The notes under the pieces are model-generated. The model was not told the origin of the DNA. It saw only the letters and a list, made by a program, of their open reading frames with translations, and searched no databases. From assembly GCF_003355155.1 (NCBI RefSeq), contig NZ_CP031320.1, positions 2,280,369-2,344,368 of the forward strand: a DNA stretch of 64,000 nt, given 5' to 3'. Every line of letters starts with the position of its first letter. Position 1 is the first letter of the stretch. This document shows positions 1 to 9,845 of this stretch, piece by piece. The DNA is from Streptomyces armeniacus. GTDB lineage: Bacteria > Actinomycetota > Actinomycetes > Streptomycetales > Streptomycetaceae. A program made the translations under genes and the position numbers.

Positions 1-161
1 CCCCGGCCGCCGGTCTTGACCTGCGCCTTGACAACCGCGCGACCGCCGAGTCGCTCGGTCACCTCACGCGCCGCCTCAGGCGTGTCGATGACTTCACCGG
101 CCAGTACCGGTACGTCATGCTTGGCGAAGATGTCCCTCGCCTGGTACTCGAACAGGTCCAC
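1..161 (-). CDS. sucC: Succinyl-CoA ligase (ADP-forming) beta subunit, N-terminal fragment
   Basis: Only the first 53 codons lie in the window; the gene continues past the left edge. The minus-strand translation begins at a GTG at 161 and reads [20 protein letters not shown], followed by the [12 protein letters not shown] segment, which is the typical N-terminal ATP-grasp region of SucC. An AAGGGGA ribosome binding site sits just upstream of the GTG. In the known family SucC pairs with SucD to interconvert succinyl-CoA and succinate in the TCA cycle, conserving energy as ATP or GTP. Nothing can be said about the rest of the protein from this window. Confidence 0.93.
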   Translation of the reverse strand, partial: MDLFEYQARDIFAKHDVPVLAGEVIDTPEAAREVTERLGGRAVVKAQVKTGGR

Positions 162-356
162 GCGCGTACGTCCCCTTAGTTGTGGTATCGCGGTTCGTTG
201 TCAGCGTGGGCGTGCCGCGAGGCCGCGGCTTCACCTGAGGGCGCGCGGCATGTCCGCCTTGCAGGTTAGCCCTGCCCGTGAGTGCTTCATGAATTCCAGC
301 TCACAACGGCGCGGTGAGACGGCTCACAACTGGCACACAGATGACGGCCGGACGGC

Positions 357-728
357 TCAGGGGAGCGGCAGCTTGTCCGGTACGTCCGCCGGGTTCGCCG
401 GCAGCTCCGCCAGCCCGGGGACCTCCGTGAGGTCCGGGGTGACCGGCAGGCCCGGCAGGGACAGCGGCACGATGCCCACGCTCGGCACGCCGGGCACGAT
501 CTCGGGCACCTCGACGCCACCGCCCTCGGGCACCTCGGGCACGGCCTGCTGAGCGGTCTCGATGACGCCCCGCAGGGTCTCGCGGACGCCGGGGGCCTCC
601 GCGGCGGAATCCGCCGAGCTCGCCGCGCCCGGCCGGCCGTCGGCGTGCGCGGAGGTGGCGCCCAGGACGAGCAGCCCGGTGGCTGCGGTGAGGACGGCGA
701 GGGCGCGGCGGGTGTTCGTACGACGCAT
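357..728 (-). CDS. Small secreted protein of unknown function
   Basis: This encodes a 123-residue protein. It starts with a clear Sec signal peptide: a basic MRRTNTRR start, a hydrophobic LAVLTAATGLLVLGATSA stretch and an AHA-D cleavage site near residue 29. The mature part of about 94 residues is rich in Pro, Val, Glu and Gly (repeated VPEVPE / VPGVP patterns) and has no recognisable catalytic motif or cysteine. GGAG lies 6 nt before the ATG. The next gene on the same strand encodes a larger protein with a similar signal peptide and the same Pro/Val style, so the two may be divergent paralogues. I do not recognise the family; an extracellular or cell-wall location is the only supported inference. 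Confidence 0.72.
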   Translation of the reverse strand: MRRTNTRRALAVLTAATGLLVLGATSAHADGRPGAASSADSAAEAPGVRETLRGVIETAQQAVPEVPEGGGVEVPEIVPGVPSVGIVPLSLPGLPVTPDLTEVPGLAELPANPADVPDKLPLP

Positions 729-945
729 GAGGGCTCCAACTGGTGGGGGTGCTGTGACGGTTGGGCCGACCGGGACCGCCGGGACGGAGGGGCCCGGCGG
801 TCCCGGTGGGGCTGTTCGGTTGTGGTGGTACTGGACGGTAGGTGCGGGGCGGCCCCTGCGGAAGGGGCCACCCCGCGGCCGTACCGGCGACAGGCCTACA
901 GCCGCCGGTACGGGTCTGGGCGTCCGCGCCCGGATCGGTGCCGAA

Positions 946-1060
946 CCGGCGCCGGATCTTCTCCGGACCGGCGCCGGATCTTCTCCGGATCTGCTCCGGA
1001 CCGGACTTGGCTCAGGTCCGGTCCCGGTCCGGTTCAGCTCCGGACCGGACTTGGCTCAGC
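946..1060. repeat. Short tandem repeats rich in TCCGGA palindromes
   Basis: Two units of ccggcgccggatcttctccg occur at about 946-989, and two copies of gctccggaccggacttggct at 993-1015 and 1037-1059, with several TCCGGA hexamers between. The block sits immediately 3' of the 364-codon secreted protein gene (stop at 1067, minus strand). It fills most of the 338-nt space before the next gene. It can fold into several alternative hairpins and could act as a transcript end; no gene is visible here. Confidence 0.6.
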
Positions 1061-1066
1061 TCCGGA

Positions 1067-2161
1067 TCAGAACTGCGCGGGCAGCGTCGCGGCCACCGGC
1101 AGGGCCGGGACGGAGGCGGCGTTGGTCAGCTCACCGGCGCCCGGGACCACGGTCACGCGCTGCGTGCCCGCGACCGCGTTGTCCGCGAGCGTCCGCACGT
1201 CGTACGCGGCGCCCGTGCTCAGGGTCCAGGCGTACGGCACGGTGTCGGCGGTGATGTTCTGCGTGAACGCGGCGGTGTCGGTGACGGCGCCGTGCGCGAA
1301 CGGGGTGGTGGTGGCGAGTGCGTTGTCGGTGGCGACCTCCGTGTCGGCGACGGCCTGCTCGGCGACCGGCAGCACCTTCGCGACGGTGCGGCGCGCGAGG
1401 GGCGGCAGCAGCGACTCGGAGGCGCGGTCCACGGTCGGCTGGGCGGTGGCGAGGGTGGTCTTGACGGTGCCGGTCAGCTGCCCTGTCCCGGCGCCCTCGA
1501 CGAGCGTGGTCACCTGGTCGGGACGGACGCCGGCGCCGCCGATGGCGGTGATCAGGTCGGCGGTGTTCGGTGCGGCCGGGACGGAGGGAACGACGGGGGC
1601 CTCGGGGGCGGCGGGCAGTCCGTCCGTACCCGGCACGGAGGGGTGCGCCGGGACGGCCGGGGCGTTCGGGACGGTGGGCGCGTTCGGGGCGGCGGGGAGG
1701 CCGGGCACCGCGGGGAGGACCGAGCCGCCGTCGACGGCCTGGCGTACGGCCTTGCGGACGTCCTTGGCGGCCTTGGTGGCCCGCTTGACGGGCTTCACCT
1801 TCTTCACGGGCTTGTCGGCGACCTTGTCGACGACCTCGGTACGCGGAAGCCTGTCCTGCAGGCCGTCGACCTCGCTCCGGAGGTCGCTGGTGGTGTCCGG
1901 GACGGTCGGCAGGTTGGGCGTCTCCGGCGTGGAGGGCGCCGACGGCACGGACGGCAGCTGGGCGTCGGCCGGCAGCTGCGCGTCCGGGGCGTCCGCAGGC
2001 AGCTGGTCGGTGACGTTCCGGGCACCGTCGACGGTGTCGGTGACGGCGCCGGTGCCCGGGACGGCGGGCTGCTCGTCCGCGCTGGCGGTGGCGGCGCCGA
2101 GCAGCCAGACGCCGGAGGCGGCGGCCGCGACGACGAGGGAACGACGGATGTTCTTGCGCAT
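1067..2161 (-). CDS. Secreted Ala/Pro/Val-rich protein of unknown function
   Basis: This encodes 364 residues starting at the ATG at 2161, chosen because AAGGAC lies 8 nt upstream and the protein then begins with a normal signal peptide (MRKNIRRSLVVAAAASGVWLLGAATASA-D). The open frame extends further upstream but that part looks like noise. Residues about 30-90 and 150-210 are Pro/Ala/Val low complexity (LPSVPSAPSTPETPNLPTVP and similar). A basic segment (KPVKKVKPVKRATKAAKDVRKAVRQ) near 115-140 separates them. The C-terminal 150 residues are more ordered and repeat short VTDTA/VADTE-like motifs. There is no LPXTG or C-terminal membrane anchor. Probably an exported wall-associated protein; function unknown. 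Confidence 0.72.
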   Translation of the reverse strand: MRKNIRRSLVVAAAASGVWLLGAATASADEQPAVPGTGAVTDTVDGARNVTDQLPADAPDAQLPADAQLPSVPSAPSTPETPNLPTVPDTTSDLRSEVDGLQDRLPRTEVVDKVADKPVKKVKPVKRATKAAKDVRKAVRQAVDGGSVLPAVPGLPAAPNAPTVPNAPAVPAHPSVPGTDGLPAAPEAPVVPSVPAAPNTADLITAIGGAGVRPDQVTTLVEGAGTGQLTGTVKTTLATAQPTVDRASESLLPPLARRTVAKVLPVAEQAVADTEVATDNALATTTPFAHGAVTDTAAFTQNITADTVPYAWTLSTGAAYDVRTLADNAVAGTQRVTVVPGAGELTNAASVPALPVAATLPAQF

Positions 2162-2255
2162 GGTGGATGTCCTTCGAATTCCGGGTGTTTCGGCAAGCGG
2201 GCAGACCTGTCCCGCCCCCGCGCGGCAGGTCACAGCAGACGGGGGACGGTCTGCC

Positions 2256-3356
2256 CTAGCCGGGGAATTCGAGGATCTCGGCGGATCGGTCGCGCGTCGG
2301 CGTACCTTCCGCCGGCCGCAGCGCGCCGGGCTGCGGGAGTGCGTGCCGCTCGGAGTCGCTGACGTACGCGGCGAGTTGGTCCGTGCCCGCGGCGCCCTGC
2401 GCGGGGCCGACGGAGACGGGTGCGGACGGCATCCGGGGCAGCGGGGACCGCAGCGGGCCACGGTGGTCCGAGCCGTACGGGCTGTCGCCGTCCGCGAGGG
2501 ACGCGTGGCCGTCCGCCGCGCTGTCGGGCAGCGCGGTGAAGGCCGAAGTGCCGTCGGGTACCTGGCTGTCGGGGCCGTGCACGGCATCGCGCGCCGACCC
2601 GTCCCGGTTCCGGTCCGCGCCGTGCGCCTGACGGTCCTGCGCACCGTACGCGCCGTGGGTGTCGCCCGTACGCACGCCGCCGCCGTACGGCAGCTCGCCG
2701 CGGAGGCCGTCGAGGCTGACGAGTCCTTCGGTGAGCCGCGACAGGCCGGCCTTGTCGGCGGCGTCCGCGACGCCGTCGGTGCCTTCGGTGGCGTGTCCTG
2801 CGACGGGTGCGGTGACCCGTTCGGTGTGCCGTGCCAGGTCGCTGCCCGCGTGCCGGACGGCCTCCTCGCCCTTCACTCCCGTCTCCTCGGCCGCGCCCGA
2901 GGCGTCCTCCCGTACGGTGCGCGGCTGAGCGGGCTGGTCCCGCGGCGCGTCGGGCGCGTCGGCGGGCTTCAGGTCCTCGGCCTTCGCCGGTCCGTCGGCG
3001 TCGCTCTGGACGGACGGCCCGTGCGTACCGGACGGGGCTGCGGACTCGGCCGCCTTCGTCACCTTGGCCGCTTCGGTGTCGGCCTTGGCGGGCTGCGCGG
3101 GCGAACCGGACGGGTCCGGAAGGCCGTTCGTGGCGGCCTGCGCGTTCCCTCCGAAGAGGAAGGCCAGCGCCAGGAAGCCGCCGAGGAACAGCACGGTCAG
3201 CAGTGCGCGCCGCGCGGCTGCCGAGCGCGGGAGGCACACGGCGGCAGGCAGAGCAGCGGGCACGGCAGACACGAAGGAGCCTTCCGGTACGAGAGATTCC
3301 GGGTGACGCAGTGATCCTTGACGCTCAACCGTCGCCCCCACAACCCCCGTCACCAT
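2256..3356 (-). CDS. Exported or membrane-anchored hypothetical protein
   Basis: This encodes 366 residues if started at the ATG at 3356, ten nucleotides after the stop of the VWA gene. A better-looking signal peptide is obtained from the in-frame GTG at 3272 (VSAVPAALPAA..., with GGAAGG upstream). The hydrophobic stretch ALLTVLFLGGFLALAFLFGGNAQA follows an arginine-rich segment and ends in an AQA-A cleavage-like site. The remaining 290 residues are hydrophilic, low-complexity and rich in Asp, Ala, Gly, Pro and Ser, with no motif I recognise. It is the last gene of the run downstream of MoxR-DUF5682-VWA, but its style resembles the two secreted proteins beyond it rather than that operon. Confidence 0.66.
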   Translation of the reverse strand: MVTGVVGATVERQGSLRHPESLVPEGSFVSAVPAALPAAVCLPRSAAARRALLTVLFLGGFLALAFLFGGNAQAATNGLPDPSGSPAQPAKADTEAAKVTKAAESAAPSGTHGPSVQSDADGPAKAEDLKPADAPDAPRDQPAQPRTVREDASGAAEETGVKGEEAVRHAGSDLARHTERVTAPVAGHATEGTDGVADAADKAGLSRLTEGLVSLDGLRGELPYGGGVRTGDTHGAYGAQDRQAHGADRNRDGSARDAVHGPDSQVPDGTSAFTALPDSAADGHASLADGDSPYGSDHRGPLRSPLPRMPSAPVSVGPAQGAAGTDQLAAYVSDSERHALPQPGALRPAEGTPTRDRSAEILEFPG

Positions 3357-3365
3357 TCGTTCACT

Positions 3366-4537
3366 TCATTCCTCCGGGATCGGCAGGGGACGCTTCTCGA
3401 TCGCCGCGGCCATGACCTCGGGAAAGTGGTCGGGAGTGCAGGCGAACGCCGGCGCGCCGAGGGCGGCAAGCGCCGCCGCGTGCTCCCTGTCGTACGCCGG
3501 TGCGCCCTCGTCCGAGAGCGCGAGCAGCGTGACGAACTGCACGCCCGACGCCTTCATCGCCGCGACGCGTTTGAGCATCTCGTCGCGTATGCCGCCTTCG
3601 TAAAGGTCGCTGATGAGCACGACGACGGTGTCGGCGGGGCGGCTGATCTGCGACTGGCAGTACGCCAGGGCGCGGTTGATGTCCGTGCCGCCGCCGAGCT
3701 GGGTGCCGAACAGCACGTCCACCGGGTCGTCGAGATCGTCCGTCAGATCCACGACGTTCGTGTCGAAGACGACGAGCCGGGTGCTGATCGACCGCATCGA
3801 CGCGAGCACCGCGCCGAACACCGACGCGTACACGACCGAGGCCGCCATCGAGCCCGACTGGTCGATGCACAGCACGACGTCCTTCTTCACGGACTGCGCC
3901 GCGCGGCCGTAGCCGATCAGCCGCTCGGGCACGACCGTGCCGTACTCCGGGAGGTAGTTCTTCAGGTTGGCGCGGATGGTGCGGTTCCAGTCGATGTCCT
4001 GGTGCCGCGGCCGGCTCACCCGCGCGGAGCGGTCGAGCGCGCCGGTCAGCGTCGCGCGTGTGCGCGCCGCCAGCCGCTTCTCCAACTGCTCGACCACCTT
4101 CCGCACCACCGCCCTGGCGGTCTCCTTGCTGGTCTCGGGCATGGCCTTGTTCAACGACAGGAGCGTGCCCACGAGATGGACGTCCGCCTCGACGGCCTCG
4201 AGCATCTCCGGCTCCAGCAGCAGCGCCGACAGTCCGAGCCGGTCGATGGCGTCGCGCTGCATGACCTGCACGACGGAGCTCGGGAAGTACGTGCGGATGT
4301 CGCCGAGCCAGCGGGCGACCTGGGGCGCCGAACCGCCCAGCCCGGCGGAGCGGTCACCGCTGCGGGCGCCGCTGCCGTCGCCGTAGAGCGCCGTGAGCGT
4401 CTTGTCCATGGCGGCGTCGGTGCCGCTCAGTTCGCAGCCGGTGCCCTCCGCGCCCTGGCCGCCGCCGAGCACGAGGCGCCAGCGGCGCAGCCGCTCGTCG
4501 TCGGGGCGCGTGGCCGCGGGCCCCGCGTGTGTCTGGC

Positions 4538-4541
<4 letters not shown>
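3366..4541 (-). CDS. VWA domain (CoxE-like) protein of the MoxR-DUF5682 operon
   Basis: This encodes 391 residues from a TTG at 4541 that overlaps the stop of the DUF5682 gene (AGTTGA), with GGGAGGGTGAG as ribosome binding site; the product would begin MSQTHAG. The C-terminal half is a von Willebrand A domain: the MIDAS motif DQSGSM is at about residues 227-232, followed by the conserved GGGTDINRAL (MIDAS Thr) and VVLISDLYEGG. The N-terminal half carries a conserved region around WLGDIRTYFPSSVVQVMQRDA. MoxR-family AAA ATPases commonly work with VWA partners that recruit substrates through a metal-bound Asp; this gene is two genes downstream of such an ATPase in the same run. No signal peptide, so cytosolic. 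Confidence 0.88.
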
Positions 4542-7128
<2,587 letters not shown>

Positions 7129-7132
<4 letters not shown>

Positions 7133-8217
7133 GCGGAGACCTCCCGGCACGCGCGGTAGAAGTCCTTCCAGCCCTCGCGCTCGCGCACGACCGCCTCCAG
7201 ATACTCCTGCCACACCACCTGGTCCGCGGCCGGATCCCGCACGACCGCGCCGAGGATGCCCGCCGCCACGTCCGACGGGCGCAGCACCCCGTCCCCGAAG
7301 TGCGCCGCCAGCGCCAGCCCTCCGGTGACCACCGAGATGGCCTCGGCCGTCGAGAGGGTGCCCGAGGGCGACTTGACCTTCGTACGGCCGTCTCCCGTCA
7401 CGCCGTCGCGCAGCTCGCGGAAGACGGTGACGACGCGCCGTATCTCGTGCAGCCCTTCCGGCGCGGCCGGCAGGTCGAGGGACCGGCCGATCTGGTCGAC
7501 GCGGCGGGACACGATGTCGACCTCCTCGTCCGCAGTGGCGGGCAGCGGCAGCACCACGGTGTTGAAGCGGCGGCGCAGGGCGCTCGACAGCTCGTTCACA
7601 CCCCGGTCGCGGTCGTTGGCCGTGGCGATGAGGTTGAACCCGCGCACCGCCTGGGTCTCCTCGCCCAGCTCCGGGATGGGCAGCGTCTTCTCGGACAGCA
7701 CCGTGATCAGCGTGTCCTGCACGTCTGCCGGGATGCGGGTCAGCTCCTCGACCCGCGCGGTGAGGCCCTCGGCCATGGCCCGCATCACCGGGCTGGGCAC
7801 CAGGGCGTCGCGGCTGGGTCCGTGCGCGAGCAGCTGCGCGTAGTTCCACCCGTACCGGATGGACTCCTCCGACGTGCCCGCCGTCCCCTGGACGAGCAGC
7901 GTCGAGTCGCCGCTGACGGCGGCCGCGAGATGCTCGGACACCCAGGTCTTGGCGGTGCCGGGCACGCCGAGCAGCAGCAGCGCGCGGTCGGTCGCGAGGG
8001 TGCTGACGGCGACCTCGACGATCCGGCGGGGCCCGACGTACTTGGGCGTGATGGCGGTGCCGTCGGGCAGCGTGCCGCCGAGCAGATAGGTGGCGACGGC
8101 CCACGGCGACAGCTTCCAGCGCTCGGGACGCGGCCTGTCGTCGGCCGCCGCCAGCGCCTTGAGCTCCGTCGCGAAGGCGTTTTCGGCGTGCGGTCGCAGG
8201 GCATTCGTCTCGGTCAC
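7129..8217 (-). CDS. MoxR-type AAA+ ATPase
   Basis: This encodes 362 residues starting at the GTG at 8217 (GAGGGGGAG upstream). The Walker A motif GVPGTAKT is at residues 84-91, the RIPADVQDTLITVLSEK stretch corresponds to the MoxR Walker B / pre-sensor region, NLIATANDRDRG is sensor 1 and ALRRRF carries the arginine finger. This is the MoxR/RavA clade of AAA+ chaperone-like ATPases, which typically remodel or mature protein complexes with a VWA partner. It is the first gene of a tightly overlapping run (GTGA overlap with DUF5682, then VWA). A damage-type promoter-like element lies about 50 nt upstream, back-to-back with that of the SWIM gene. Confidence 0.92.
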
Positions 8218-8254
8218 AACTCCCCCTCGGCGTGCGGTGTATGAGCTGCACACC

Positions 8255-8277
8255 ACCTTGCACCCCGGCACTGACAA
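8255..8277 (-). promoter_or_regulatory. PafBC/RecA-NDp-like promoter for the MoxR operon (weaker)
   Basis: On the minus strand TTGTCAGTG (8277-8269) is followed after exactly 8 nt by CAAGGT (8260-8255), one mismatch from the TAnnnT -10 of the actinobacterial RecA-NDp element. The start codon is about 38 nt further on, with a normal ribosome binding site, so this mRNA would carry a leader. Confidence 0.6.
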
Positions 8278-8318
8278 TCGGCCCCGGCACACGTACGGGC
8301 CGCCGGCTCCGGGGCCGA

Positions 8319-8341
8319 TTGTCAGTGCCGGGCCCTACCGT
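8319..8341 (+). promoter_or_regulatory. PafBC/RecA-NDp promoter for SWIM-DUF5691, leaderless
   Basis: TTGTCAGTG (8319-8327), an 8-nt spacer, then TACCGT (8336-8341) fits the published mycobacterial RecA-NDp consensus TTGTCRGTG-N8-TAnnnT exactly. Seven nucleotides separate the -10 from the ATG at 8349, so transcription should start at or next to the start codon. This element and its minus-strand partner form a visible inverted repeat. Confidence 0.82.
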
Positions 8342-8348
8342 CGGAGAC

Positions 8349-9845
8349 ATGACTGGACAGGGGGCCCGCTGGACGGCGGAACAGGTAATGGCGCTGGCGC
8401 CTGACGCCGCGTCACGCAAGAGCGGGAGCAAGCTCGCCGCTCCCGGGCCGTGGTCCGAGGCCGGCGCGGGGGCCGGGGCGGTGTGGGGGCTGTGCAAGGG
8501 GAGCGGCAGCACTCCGTACCGGACCGTGGTGGACATCGACGGTGCGGAGGGGCCGGGGTACAAGTGCAGTTGCCCCAGCCGGAAGTTCCCGTGCAAGCAC
8601 GCGCTCGCCCTGCTCCTGCTGTGGGCGGGCGAGTCCGAGTCGGTGCGCGCGCTGCCCGCCGCGCCGGACTGGGCGGACGAGTGGCTCAGCGGCCGTCGCC
8701 GGCGCGCGGAGCAGCGCGCGGCGAAGGGCGCGCAGGGGGCGGACGACGAAGCGGCGGCGGGCGCGGGCGGCGGCAAGGCGCCGGCGGACCCGGAGGGGGC
8801 GCGGCGGCGGGCGGAGCGCAGGCACCGTTCGATCACGGCGGGCGCCACGGAGTTGGAGCAGCGTCTCGCGGACCTGCTGCGGGGCGGCCTCGCGGGGGCG
8901 GACCAGCAGGGGTACGCGGCGTGGGACGAGATGGCGGCCCGGATGGTCGACGCGCAGGCGCGCGGGCTGGCGGACCGCATACGGGAGTTGGGCGCGATCC
9001 CGACGTCGGGTCCGGGCTGGCCGGAGCGGCTCCTTTCCGAGTGCGCGCTGCTGCACCTGCTCACCCAGGGCTTCCTGGCGCTGGACAGCCCACCGCCGGA
9101 GGACGCCGCCGCGGAGGCCGTAGACGCGGCGGAGGCAGCCGTGCCCGCCGGGCAGGGTGGCGCGGCGCGGGCGCCGCTGCCCGAGCCGCTGGCGGCGACC
9201 GTACGGGCCAGGGTGGGGCTCACCGTGGACACGGCGAAGCTGCTGGCCGATCCCGCGGCGCGGGTGCGCGACGAGTGGCTGGTGCTGGCCCAGCGGGACA
9301 CGGACGAGGGGAAGCTGATCACGCGCCGCATATGGCTGCACGGGAGGCGGTCCCGACAGCCCGCGCTGCTCCTCTCGTTCGGTGCCGCGGGCCGTACGCC
9401 TCAGCAGTGGCTGCCGGTGGGCACGACGCTCGACGCCGACCTCGCCTTCTACCCCGGCGCGTGCCGGCTGCGCGCGGCGCTCGGCGAGCAGCACGGGCCG
9501 TCCGGTCCCGGATACGTGCCGGCCGGGGCCGGGGGTACGGTCACGGACGCGCTCGCCTCCTATGCCGCGGCGCTCTGCGACGACCCGTGGCTGGACAGCT
9601 GGCCGGTCGTCCTGACGGACGTCGTGCCGATACCGGTCCAGCCGGGAATTTCCTGGCAGTTGGCCGACGCTGACAGCGACGCGGCGCTTCCGGTCGCGCC
9701 CGGGTGCCGCCAGTCCGCGCTGTGGCGGCTCACGGCGCTCTCCGGGGGCGATCCGGTGACGGTGTTCGGGGAGTGCGGCCACCGCGGCTTCACGCCGCAC
9801 ACCGCGTGGGGACCGGCGGGCGAGCCCGAGGCGGTGCTGCTGTGA
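8349..9845 (+). CDS. SWIM zinc-finger protein
   Basis: This encodes 498 residues from the ATG at 8349, fixed by the promoter geometry just upstream. The SWIM signature CxCx6CxH is intact: C73-x-C75 and C82-x-H84 within YKCSCPSRKFPCKH, preceded by the usual VWGLCKGSGSTPYRTVVDI strand region. The middle (about 110-170) is a charged linker rich in Arg, Ala, Gly and Glu. The C-terminal 300 residues form a conserved region (LHGRRSRQPALLLSFG, FYPG) of unknown role. SWIM domains bind zinc and act in DNA or protein binding. The stop overlaps the next start (GTGA), so the two plus-strand genes form an operon facing MoxR-DUF5682-VWA. Confidence 0.88.
   Translation: MTGQGARWTAEQVMALAPDAASRKSGSKLAAPGPWSEAGAGAGAVWGLCKGSGSTPYRTVVDIDGAEGPGYKCSCPSRKFPCKHALALLLLWAGESESVRALPAAPDWADEWLSGRRRRAEQRAAKGAQGADDEAAAGAGGGKAPADPEGARRRAERRHRSITAGATELEQRLADLLRGGLAGADQQGYAAWDEMAARMVDAQARGLADRIRELGAIPTSGPGWPERLLSECALLHLLTQGFLALDSPPPEDAAAEAVDAAEAAVPAGQGGAARAPLPEPLAATVRARVGLTVDTAKLLADPAARVRDEWLVLAQRDTDEGKLITRRIWLHGRRSRQPALLLSFGAAGRTPQQWLPVGTTLDADLAFYPGACRLRAALGEQHGPSGPGYVPAGAGGTVTDALASYAAALCDDPWLDSWPVVLTDVVPIPVQPGISWQLADADSDAALPVAPGCRQSALWRLTALSGGDPVTVFGECGHRGFTPHTAWGPAGEPEAVLL

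Noticed and set aside
645..3314. Long plus-strand frame over the secreted protein genes
   Set aside because: Antisense to genes with clear signal peptides; low-complexity Arg/Gly/Val translation without start context.
8269..8327. Inverted repeat read as a terminator or an insertion-sequence end
   Set aside because: Each arm contains a TTGTCAGTG box at the correct distance from a -10; the symmetry is explained by two facing promoters, and no transposase is nearby.
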